A stretch of DNA of 64,000 nucleotides from Ottelia alismoides (lineage: Eukaryota > Streptophyta > Magnoliopsida > Alismatales > Hydrocharitaceae): positions 434,001 through 498,000 of the forward strand of contig JAZKJV010000679.1 of NCBI GenBank assembly GCA_037367405.1. The letters run 5' to 3'. The notes under the pieces were generated by a model. That model was not told the DNA's origin and did no database searches. It saw only the letters and a program-made list of their open reading frames with translations. Numbering within the stretch: the first letter of the stretch is position 1; every line of letters begins with the position of its first letter. This document shows, piece after piece, positions 53,647-64,000 of this stretch. Position numbers and translations under genes: made by a program.

Positions 53647-56120
53647 TGTTATTGGAAATATCATTCCCTAATCTGAAATGAAGAATGAATAATTTGCATA
53701 ATAGGTCCCTTAGTACAATTAGGGTTATGTATCATGGCCATCTTGATGATCATACAGTTGTTGATTCAACTGTTGAATCATAGAGGCTGGTGCTTGGATG
53801 AACATCTAAAGAGTTAGATTGAGGACTCATAAAGCACCGTCAAATGATTGTTAAGCGATGATCTCCAGTCTGAGTAGGAGATGGCAATCCTTTCTCATTT
53901 AGGTTGATATCTGACCGACCTCTTGATGCAGATCCTCTGCATAGGAATAGAGATTCGAAGGTGTCAGATTAGTTAGGTCAAAGAGTTGACTTAACGAGAT
54001 CGAGATAACCAAAGTCTTATATCGTATGTTGTCACGATACAGGCACGCATCCTCTGACCGGAGACAGATGTGTTATTATATGTCTAAGTATGTACATTTG
54101 GCAGACCAATAGGTTGATGACCTAACCAAGGTATATACACTGGCGCGTTGGTGTGCATATAAGGGCATATGAGTAATACGAACTCTCAAAGGAATCATAC
54201 AGGTTCATTCATTGAACCAGAAGGCATAAGCTCACTCATGAGATATTGGGAAGAATCAAATTCCGTGCGCACGATCGTCTCGCTTTGGAGGCTTGACTGA
54301 ATTTGTAGGTTTGATCAAGACCTAGGTATGATATATGCTTTTGAAAAGTATATGATCGATACCGACTCGCAATGATCGAATGAGAAACTTACTGATAAAA
54401 CTATGAAATAGACAGTATAAAGTTGATCAAATACTTCGGGTTTATTCTGAGTCTTCTAGTATGCAGGATGTACAGGTATTGGGAATACATGAGGGTGATG
54501 TGATCATAAACGATTGTATAACCATGACGCTTCCATTCCTAGGGAGTGATGAAATGGGTCTAGATTTTAGTGACTCCTCTCAGTAGAGAAGTAATCTGAT
54601 CTTGGTCCAAATGTTGGACATTGATCTGAATGTGATTCAGATACAATGAGAAGATTATATTTGCGGTCTTGATTCAATCAAGCATCTATGGGAGGCCCGT
54701 GATCTGGATTTGAGATATGATCTTAATATCCAAGTCACTATACGTGGAACAATACAATCGTCCTGTCCTTATCTCCAAGTATTCGTGGAGAAAGCGCATT
54801 ATCCTTGAAAGAGTTCATGATAATTTCATTGTTGATATAAGTATCCGAGCATTAAGAAAATAGATAATTAAATGAGATTTAATTATCATGAGTAATATGA
54901 ATTTGATTTATATTATAAAGAAAGTTATCTTAGATAATTAAATGAGATTTGATTATCAAAGATGTGAATAATGTGAATGTGATTTATATTATTTGGGCAC
55001 ACGAATAGAGATCCAAGATGATTAAATGTGATTTAATTATCATGGATATGAATAATGTGGATAGAAATATCCATATTAATCATATATATTGTAAATGTGA
55101 TTTATAATATATAAGAGAGAGATATTTGTAATTTACATTTGCTAATTAAATGTTGATGTGAATTGAATTCACATTGAACAATTAATTGAAAATGTAATTC
55201 ACATTTTATTTTGGGTTATGAATATGATTCACAATTTTCCAATGGCAAGATTGCAATATTCACAAAATAATTATCAATTATTTTTGTAGAATATATTACA
55301 ACAAGTGTTATTGTAAATCTTGGAGATTTCCATGAAATAATATAATCTCATGAGATCTCATGAGAATGCATGAGATTGCCACCAAATCCAATATTATGGA
55401 AGGAGGCAATCTTCATTTCATAATCTCCATACTTGATTGATTTAATTTGGGATTAATTTATATTGATTTATCAATATAGATTTAAATTAAATTAATTGTT
55501 GTTGGTTTTTACCAACACAAATCTTAGCCAATAAAAGAAACACAATCAATGAGAGCCATTGGATTTGTGTTACCCATGAATTGAGATCCATGGATCCCAA
55601 AATATTACAAAAGGAGAGGCACCACATTGCTCTTCTTTACACACAAGAGAACATAAGTCTCTCTCTATCTCTATCTCTCTCCCTCTTTCTCTCTACACAT
55701 CATCCATCTCTCTTCCTCTCTCATGGTCGTCCACCATGGATGCCCTAGAGGGATTCTCCATCGACGCAGCGTCGTCGTTATGCTGCCCGATCAATTGCTC
55801 GTGGATCTCCGTCTCCTTCGGTGCGCCTCGCTCGTGAAGAAGACGTCGGATCTCGTGTGTCGAGATCAGGAGATCCGCCACTTGGATCATCAACATGGAT
55901 TGCGCGAAGCACGTGATTCATCCCTGCGCTCGCAAGCGTCTCCTCCGTCGGATCGGACTTGAGACAGGAGGTCTCTTCGTTTAGAGACTCGATCGCAACC
56001 ACGCTTCAGGAGGTAATTCTATTACTTGTTTGTGGTTTGGACGAAACGATCTGAGAAGTGTTCTTGGATCATGTGGTTTCGTCGCATAAAATTTTTTTAA
56101 TTTCCGCTGCATAGAACAAC
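53647..56120 (+). mobile_element. Probable large LTR or LTR-like non-coding repeat
   Basis: Starts TGTTATTGGAAATATC. About 2 kb without coding capacity is followed by a leader-like CT-rich stretch (55655-55720), a GC-rich coding-like part (55720-55980) and an end reading tttttaatttccgctgcata, common at the ends of large copia LTRs. No partner LTR, primer site or target duplication was found, so a solo LTR is a guess. 54850-55220 contains repeated aattaaatgagatttaatta and aatgtgatttat words. Confidence 0.35.
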
Positions 56121-58769
56121 TAGTATGACTAGTCGTTCTTCGTCGTATTCGATACGATGCTCACGCTTCCGTGATGCGCTTGAGGATATAACCATATCCT
56201 TCAACGATCTCATTCAATACATTTAGTCCTGAATAATCATTACTAATCACATAATTTTGCAGCTTTTTATTAAATAATATCAGTGTCTTTTCTCACAAAG
56301 GTGAATCCGGCTTCTTATATGTGGGGCCAACACCTATAAGTACCTAGAAGTCATGTCGATAAGAAAAGTTGAGCTTGAACTGCAGTTAAATGTTGCTTAC
56401 GATCACCACTTACAACCTCTATTAATAACACATATTTTCAAGAGGATTCACGTAGAACCGTAGGCCTCATCGCCAGGCTGAGAACACAAATACACATCGC
56501 ACAGCATAAAGCACATCGCGCATAACCCGAGCATAAAGCCGCCCGATGCCACGGAGAAAAAATCACTAAGATGCCAAGAGGAGCACCAAGAAGTACATGA
56601 ATCACACTGTGAGTTAAAGATACATTAATCTCTTGACTGAATTATTTACGATTGTTCAACACTCTATCCGAGTTTCCAAGGAGGCATGCTTCTCCTTGGA
56701 AGATTTTTTTATCAGTAAGATTAATCTTCGAGTTGCTTTAAATGAGATCGCTTAGGCACTAAAATCAGCTTGACTCAATTATATGTATACTCACGGTAGA
56801 AAGCTCGAGTGATCGAAGATCAACCACAACATTGAACTTGACATGCCTTGGAAGCAGCCTAACCGTTCGGCATACATCAATTGGTCGATTACTAGCAGCA
56901 AAGAAGAGGATCCAGATTATGGAACAACCTATATTAACATTGCTTTTGTTCCTCAAAATGAATTGGTTATCGAAAGAGATAATGTATCGCGTGCAAGTTT
57001 CTCGTTCTACATTGTACAAGCTATAAAAAAATTGTGCTTTTATATTGCTTATGGGAAGCGCAACCGAATTCTATTCATAAGATACATATAAAAAACTAGT
57101 AAAATCCTTTTGGTTTGCCTCACCTTGAGCCCACGCTCTTATTTTCCTTTAAAAAAAATACCCTTCATACAGGCACCTATATCAATGAGGTAGATATCAA
57201 GCTCTTGATTCAGCTTCTAGTTTTTTTGTTCACATAATGACGGAGAGCCTCCAAAATAGTCTCCACAAAGTGCTAAGCAGGGCACTTTGTGAGAATTAAG
57301 AATCCCAATGAGTAGAAAATTCCATTGAAGTACACCTCCACAATATGTTGTAATAAACTGAAAAAAACATCCAATTCCTGACGGGTTTTTTTTTCACAAA
57401 ATATGAATGTTCATGAGATTCAGAAGTTTCAGCTTACGAGTCTCATCCTTTTGAACCTTGTATTACCAATTAACATTACAATAATAAAAGGATTTGTTTG
57501 ATTTGAAAAAAATCTTCCCCTCCATTCTTATAAGCACCAACTCCACCACTCAAGTCTAACACAAAGGTCATAGCAATAACCTGAGATGCAGTGTCAATGC
57601 TGACCCAGGAAAATAGTCAATGTATACACATCCGCTTTCAGGTTTGCACATTAGTTCATGATTCTGTTCATATTGTGTCGTTTTAACATGTTATGTGGCT
57701 TCAGGAACAATTCAAAAATGGTTCCTAATATGGTTTAGCTTCTCTAACTAACATCAAAAGGGTGAGCACGCATACATAAGAAGGTTACAACTATGCAAGT
57801 ATAGGGACAGTAAATTTGGTCATCATAGATTTTGACTGTGATCATAAACATGTGATACCAGGATGCAAAATCAAGTGCATGCATCTGAGATACTCAGGCA
57901 CAACAGTTCACAAACCTATAAGCAAAATAAAGAAACATCGAGCTGTGTTTCAAAAGGACAGTAGTCATAGTTTGATATTCAATGGATGCAGTAGATGATA
58001 GTGTGAATGGATGATAATTGGAAACTTTGATCTCATGCCACTAGCAACACTTGCCTTTTGCTGAGGTTTCCACAACTTTTTAATGACAGACTGTTGCTTG
58101 AGTGATTTCATTGCTTCCGTTAATACCGTGTATTATAAGCCCATCCTAAAGCTGGTTTTTGGTCTTTATTATTTACCCCATATGCTCATCAGCTGAAGTG
58201 AGGGTGGGGAATTGCCTATTAGGAAGGGGATGCGATCTCACGCTTTCTCCTCATGATCAGAAATTCATTAGTTGCTGGTATAACGCTTAGGAAACTAAAG
58301 CATTGAGAGCAATGCTTTTTCACAAAGTAGGTTTGGACAATACTATTAAATGAATGAAAATGTAAATATGCCTCAATATCTCTATACATTGTATCTATAA
58401 GGATATACCCGCAACAAATTTAGCTGGTCACCATATGTAGATATGCCTGAGTAAGTTTTCTATCACAGCACTCACATCTCTTCTCATATGCTGAAGCATT
58501 ACTGCTAGCTTTCTCTATTAATTTTGTCATTTCCTCATTTGCAGGAGTGCAGGTCATTCTTAAAGAAATGCACTCTTGCAAGGCCTTGGTGGGCTCTGGT
58601 ATTCAGATATTTAAAGCACCAACCTAACAATATGCTACCAACTCTAGTTTCTCACTATCAACATACACACTACCAAGATTTTTCAAGGCCCGGCCCTTAC
58701 ACGTGTACATGCCACACATACCCATTTCAACAACCCAAATGCACATCCTCGCGAAACCCTAGCACATTC
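56121..58769. other. Non-coding spacer
   Basis: AT-rich. No exon pair, terminal repeat or RNA gene that I can support. Confidence 0.35.
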
Positions 58770-59326
58770 TGACAATAACAACGGAATACCACCCATGGAA
58801 AATAAAAACTGCGGAAAATGTCAGCATGGATGGGGGATCCGTAGCTTTCAAAGATGTGAAACGAGTCCCCTGCGATGTGATCTTTGCGTTGGCGCTTTCG
58901 GCTTCACGATCTTAAAAATTCGGCGAATCGGGCGACACACCGACGAGCTTCAAGGCGGAGCTCCGGGGCTTGAGTCAGGGGAAAAGAGGTATGGTCGACC
59001 TAGCCCTAACCATGGCCCCCTTTATACCCGGGTTCAGTTAAACGGATCCAGGTTCGGATCTGGGCCCGGTAACCAACCCCCGATCGTAAAACTACCGTAT
59101 CTCCCTCGCCCAATGTCAGATTTGGACGTTCTTGGTATCGTTGGAAGGTCTCGATGAGTACTACGCAATAGATGATTCATATATTTATTTGGGATAACGG
59201 ATCGTGTTTGAAAATTAAAAATAAGAGAATAAAACTATTAAGAGAGTCTGCTCGAAATCTGGGTCTCGAGTTGTATCGAGACCGGATTTGAATGAGAATC
59301 CAGTATCTAATCTATATTATAGTATC

Positions 59327-59356
<30 letters not shown>

Positions 59357-59360
<4 letters not shown>

Positions 59361-59704
59361 GATTTAATGGGGCTGCCCCGTCCCCTATTTCGGCGCGTTT
59401 TTTTATTTTTTTTGAAAAATAAAACCATGTATATTCATCCCTATATCCCTCCTATGTACCATTTGAATTTCGTCAGAAACAGAGACTCTTACAGCCTCCA
59501 CCGAGATGGTGTCGATTTAAAAAATCATGTTATCGTTAAAAAATGACCGTCTAGATGGAGGCCGTAGGAGTCTCTGTTTCTGACGAAATTCGAATGACAT
59601 ATAGGAGGGATATAGTGATGAATATGCATGGCGATATTTTTTGAAAAAAAATAAAAACACCGTAAATGGCGCGGGGCAGCCCCATTTAACCTCTCTCTCT
59701 CTCT

Positions 59705-59706
<2 letters not shown>
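59357..59706. mobile_element. Foldback MITE family B, copy 4, inside a gypsy LTR
   Basis: 350 bp with ends tggggctgccccgtcccc and its loose inverse gcggggcagccccattt, and inner arms tttcgtcagaaacagagact / agtctctgtttctgacgaaa. Flanked by (TA)n (about 59331-59356 and 59707-59754). The sister LTR at 60478-60903 has an uninterrupted (TA)n at the same place. Confidence 0.85.
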
Positions 59707-59749
<43 letters not shown>

Positions 59750-59929
59750 AGTCTCGGGGTCTTAAAATTAAAAAATCTTAAAGGAAGTCTCATCCTCGAG
59801 ACTTCATGGGTGTTCCTACTAGTCTCATATTCGTGTGATCCATAAAAAAAATCTCAAAGAAAAGAACGAAATACATAGAAATATCAAAAAAATAAACTAG
59901 TTTTTTTAGACTTTTATACCAATAAATAA

Positions 59930-60477
59930 ATGAGAAAACTTATACCTTATGTTGGTCTTTGTTCCCATGTAGCATCCTCGATATTGCGCCTAGTGTGGGT
60001 ACTAAGTGATGTATGCAAAACAAGTATGTGACGCCAAGATCAAACAAATTGTGATATAAAATTCTACATATAGAAATCATACATTTGACAACTGAAGTTG
60101 ATGCATGGGCATGCTCTTGAGTGACGGCATTCAAGTTCCCCCGTTGTGACGGTGAATAATTGGATCATGTTGCATTATATCTCTGTTGTGGTAGAGGGTG
60201 CTGGAAACCTCCATCTCTACAGTGAAAACCCGATCCATGTATATATGACAAACCACTGGGCTCGCCCTCTGTTGAGGCTTACTTGACCCACTAGCACGTA
60301 GGGGACGTTGTGATATGAAGTGGCCAAGCTGATGGAAGTAGAAACAAACTCGTGGTGAGAGTGATCCTCTGAAAACCATACTATCCCCTTACGTTTTGCG
60401 GCTCTGTGGGTATACCGGAGGTCAAGAAGATGATGCACCATGACTAGCAAAAGCCTATCCTAAGGTGCGTGACTCAG
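59930..60477 (-). pseudogene. Gypsy gag zinc knuckle and protease, copy 1
   Basis: The minus strand shows CFYFHQLGHFISQRPLRAS, a decayed CX2CX4HX4C knuckle, then a protease-like stretch LFDLGVTYLFCIHHLV in the place of LFDSGATHSFI. Stops and lost cysteines show it is dead. The N-terminal gag part is missing relative to copy 2. Confidence 0.65.
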
Positions 60478-60845
60478 GCTCCGGGGCTTGAGTCAGGGAG
60501 AAAAGAGGTATGGTTGACCTAGCCCTAGCCATGGCCCCCTTTATACCCGGGTTCAGTAAACGGATCCATGTTCGGATCTGGGCCCGATAACCGACGCCCG
60601 ATCGTAAAACTACCGTATCTCCCTCGCCTGATGTCCGATTTGGACGTTCTTGGTATCGTTGGAAAGTCTCGATGAGTACTACACAATAGATGATTCATAT
60701 GTTTAATTGGGATAACATATCATGTTTGAAATTTAAAATTAAGAGAATAAAACTATTAAGAGAGTCAGCCCAAAATCCGGGTATCGCGTTGTATCGAGAT
60801 CGGATTTGAATGGGAATTCATTATCTAATCTGTATTACGGTATCT

Positions 60846-60891
<46 letters not shown>

Positions 60892-61037
60892 CTTGGGTTC
60901 TTAAAATAAAAAAATTCTTAAAGGAAATCTCATCCTCGAGACTTCATGGGTGTTCCTACTAGTCTCATATTCGTGTGATCCATAAAAGAATCTCAAAGAA
61001 AAGGATGAAACCCATAAAAATATCAAAAGGAATAAAA

Positions 61038-62058
61038 CTAGTGTTTTAGACTTTTATACCAATAAATAAATGAGAAAACTTGTACTTTATGTTGGTCTTT
61101 GTTCCCATGTAGCATCCTCGATATTGCGCCTAGTATGCGTACTAAGTGATGTATGCAAAACAAGTGTCTGACACCAAGATCAAACAAGTTGTGATATAAA
61201 ATTCTACATATAGAAATCATACATCTGACAACTGAAGTTGATGCATGGGCATGCTCTTGAGTGACGGCATTCAAATGCCCCCATTATGTCGGTGAATAAC
61301 TGGATCATGTTGCATTATATCTCTGTTGTGGTGGAGGGTGCTGGAAACCTCCATCTCTACGGTGAAAACCTGATCCATGTGTATATGACAAACCACTAGG
61401 CCTCACCCTCTATTGAGGTATACCTGAACCACTAGCACGTAAGGGACGTTGTGATATGAAGTGGTCAGGCTGATGGAAGTGGAAACAAACTCGCGGTGAG
61501 AGTGATCCTCTGGAAACCATACTGTCCCCTTGCGTTTTGCGGCTTTGTGGGTATACCAGAGGTTGAGAAGATGATGCACCATGACTAGCCAAAACATATC
61601 CTAAGGTGTAAGACGAAGTCGAACCAGTACCTAATGCTGCCGTAAATGGGTGGAAACGATGATTTTTGTGAGTGCGGAGTGATCTCAATGCGACGTTCTG
61701 TTGTACTGTTTAGTATGGGATTGAGTCGATCCTGCAGGCTGTCGTCTCTGAGTAGCCTCACACCTTATCACCTATGTTGTCACCTTCTTGATAGTTTTAA
61801 GATCAAAGGTAGAGAAATGATCTTGTACTTCTGCTCTCGTGACAGGTATGAACTTCTGCAAGTTCTCCCGTAGGTATGCTGTGGTGGTAGGAGAATGGCT
61901 TGCAAGCTCCATATAAAGGATCAAATACTCCTAAGCTATCATGGAACCATGTCTCAACTCTGCAAACTTTCTCCTCTGCGCTTCAACCCAATGGCATGGA
62001 TAGAACTCTTCAGGAACTCATCCATGAATACATCCCAAGTAATGGGCTATGTGAGATG
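61038..62058 (-). pseudogene. Gypsy gag and protease, copy 2
   Basis: Same order as copy 1 (CFHFHQPDHFISQRPLRAS, then LFDLGVRHLFCIHHLV) with an extra 5' part (62058-61613) that should be the gag capsid region but is too decayed to translate cleanly. Confidence 0.65.
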
Positions 62059-62375
62059 GGTTCGGATCCAGGCCCAATTACTGACCCTCGATTGTAAAAC
62101 GATTGTATCTCCCCCGTCCGATGTCAGATTTGTACGTTCTTGGTGCCATTGGAAAGGTCTCGTCGAGTACTATGCAATAGGTTTTAATTGGGATAATAGT
62201 CATGTCTGAAATTCAAAAATAAAAGAACAAAACTATTAAGAGAGTTGGATCGAAATCCGGGTCTCGAGCCATATCGAGACCAGATTTGAATGGGAATTCG
62301 GTATCTAATATGTATCATGATATCTCGATATATATATGTGTATATATATATATATCGGAGTTACGGGATCTTACA

Positions 62376-63497
62376 TTAGATTTTTCATATGTTCACGAGG
62401 ATAAGACTGATATCTACACTTTATTTTCTATCAGCAACTCATTAAAACCTATGTTGGTTGTAAGGATAATATTTGGCAGTTTATATTTTCATCAACGAGA
62501 TATGATTCTCGTATTTCTATTTCGAGAAAAGATTAGTTGATGGAATAATGTGCAATTTTTTGAGAGTTATTTAATGAAGGTGTATGATTTTGTACGTTGG
62601 ATGAATCGTGGACTTTATAAGAAAAGTATGTTGATGTGTGATATGAAGTCAAAGATGATTTTACTAGAAAATCATATGTGTTTACGTGTTGTGATTTCCA
62701 TATGAAACTAGGATCATATTTCACAAATAACCGAATAAAAATGTTGAAAGTATTTCAAAGGATAGTGGAATAATGATGTTAAAAGGATGATGTGGTTAAG
62801 CATGAATTAAAATGAGATTTTAAAAATTAAAGTAATCCTTTATTTTATTTCTAGGAACAAAAAATAAAGATGACATCCATTTTTTTGGGTTGGAATTTAT
62901 TGTGACCCATTTAACGTCAATCTTAAAATAAGAGATATCTGATGTAATAAAGAATGCCTAGGCATTGATTTGGAAGTGAGTTAACTTTTGCGTAGTTAAG
63001 TCAACTTTTATGCCGACTTAGAAGTTTAGGGTAGCATCCATAATGTTATTAAACCTCCATAGGAGACTTCCCAAATCCGTATAAATTTCACCAATCTAGA
63101 CCACTTACGGTGGGAGGTAGAGCCAAGAAGAAAAAGAGAGGACTCTCACGTAGGGAGAAAAAGGTGTAGTTATATATATACCCTCCCGTATATAAGTCAT
63201 TAGCGTGCCAAAATCTATCCGGGACTGAAAATAAACTCTTAACATGCTATCCCTATGTGCCATGTAGGGGGGACATGCATCCGCTTGTCCAACCACGCGG
63301 TTATTGGCTAATTAGAACTCTTTTTTTTTAAACCTGGTTTTTGCAGCCCAGGTAGCTGCATATATTTCACCAAAAAGTATTTGAACAAGTAGGACCCTTC
63401 AAGGGGAATTACAAAGTAAAGGCTATCGAAACAGAAGACAAGGTAGAAAAAAATGCTATCTATTTCATCTTCGGACAGCAACTTAGCAACTTTTTGG
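62376..63497. other. Non-coding spacer
   Basis: AT-rich. Nothing recognised. 63310-63480 on the minus strand resembles a LINE 3' untranslated end (gtaattccccttgaagg, then tatgcagc). Confidence 0.3.
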
Positions 63498-63797
63498 TTA
63501 ATGACCATCCATCAGATCTGCAGCAGCTAATTGACTTTTCCTTTCAGATCTCAGAACAAAGAGATTTCTCCACCATTCAGCAAATATTCCACATACAAGA
63601 AGTGATCTTGCATGCGCCAATTCCATAAGAGTTTCTTCAATAAAAGAGATAGGAGATGTATATATCCAAACTTCATGTTGTAGAAAAAGATGCGCCAATT
63701 CATGCACCAGTTCCTCGTATGAGAGCAGCTCCACCTCCAATCTTGATGCCGTAGAGAAAAGGAGGAACTTCTTCAAGACCCTTTTATATGAAAGCAA
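63498..63797 (-). CDS. Unidentified open frame (99 aa)
   Basis: An isolated minus-strand frame beginning MLSYKRVLKKFLLFSTASRL. I do not recognise it and it has no signal peptide or metal-binding motif. A decayed LINE is possible, given the LINE-like sequence downstream. It may not be a gene. Confidence 0.15.
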   Translation of the reverse strand: MLSYKRVLKKFLLFSTASRLEVELLSYEELVHELAHLFLQHEVWIYTSPISFIEETLMELAHARSLLVCGIFAEWWRNLFVLRSERKSQLAAADLMDGH

Positions 63798-64000
63798 CCA
63801 AAAAGATTAAGATCTTCTCAAAACTCTTATCAGAAAAAAGATATAACAACAATGTAAATTGGGCACTTAGCTTCTGTGCACCCATCCAATTGGATGCGTG
63901 CACTTCCTTAAATCCTCGCCAAGGAATATTTCCAGACTTTTAAGTACCCCCACATCAAAGAAGCTCATCAGGCTTTCCTTTTTTAATGATCCGCAGAAGT
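63798..64000. other. Right edge, nothing recognised
   Basis: About 200 bases without a supported feature. Confidence 0.3.

Larger units (their letters stand above)
58770..62375 (-). mobile_element. Tandem Ty3/gypsy deletion derivative: LTR-gag/PR-LTR-gag/PR-LTR
   Basis: Minus-strand array. LTR copies: 62375-62059 (starts TGTAAGATCCCG), 60903-60478 and 59765-58770 (left edge uncertain). Between them are two copies of the same internal piece, 62058-60904 (longer) and 60477-59766, alike over about 705 bp. Both lack RT, RNase H and integrase. Each LTR carries a (TA)n tract near its start; in the leftmost one a foldback MITE interrupts it. Confidence 0.7.

Noticed and set aside
1..64000. Bacterial-type systems (CRISPR, operons, toxin-antitoxin)
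   Set aside because: Introns, plant gene families and plant transposons throughout; no spaced short repeats or operon-like gene packing.

Overview
The window is plant nuclear DNA, on present evidence a flowering plant and possibly a non-grass monocot (weak inference from the GC-rich Pack-MULEs and LINE style). Two host genes can be supported: the 3' part of a Derlin-2 type ER-associated-degradation gene (+, exons between 4668 and 11896) and a single-exon C3HC4 RING E3 ligase gene (-, 48678-50471). Almost everything else is transposable elements or their debris. There is one 100-base scaffold gap (21216-21315). I found no rRNA, tRNA or CRISPR.

Layout. 1-4.6 kb: a hAT BED-finger pseudogene split by a Tourist MITE, then LINE debris. 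4.7-11.9 kb: the Derlin gene, one intron of which holds a complete and very young Ty1/copia element (5722-10916) with identical 140-bp LTRs, a perfect 5-bp target duplication and an open 1410-aa polyprotein. 12.7-13.9 kb: a non-autonomous Helitron. 14.2-16.5 kb: ten foldback elements of two families, alternating and separated by (TA)n. 16.8-18.1 kb: a Pack-MULE carrying a fragment resembling COG4. 18.7-19.3 kb: a complete TRIM. 20.7-25.3 kb: LTR debris, the gap, a second Pack-MULE-like segment, a tRNA-derived SINE with target duplication, and a MULE with a perfect 9-bp target duplication.

28.9-37.0 kb: a near full-length but decayed LINE (zinc-knuckle ORF1, endonuclease, RT, zf-RVT), its RT split exactly by a 2.34-kb non-autonomous LTR retrotransposon. 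37-46 kb: LINE remnants, a truncated relative of the intact copia, and two further members of the 2.3-kb LTR family, one nested in the LTR of the other. 47.4-50.5 kb: a duplicated LINE tail and the RING gene. 51-58 kb: mostly non-coding, with a probable large LTR. 58.8-62.4 kb: a tandem LTR-internal-LTR-internal-LTR array of a gag/protease-only gypsy derivative; one of its LTRs carries a foldback element in its (TA)n tract while the sister LTRs show the empty site.

How it fits together: the host genes are small islands in nested transposons. Both gene products belong to families linked to ubiquitin-dependent turnover, but they are about 37 kb apart on opposite strands and nothing here shows joint regulation. 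I saw no wholly new enzymatic system. The least described items are the small-ORF LTR family at 32.4, 42.1 and 42.6 kb, the (TA)n-targeting foldback cluster with its internal empty-site control, and the gypsy dimer.
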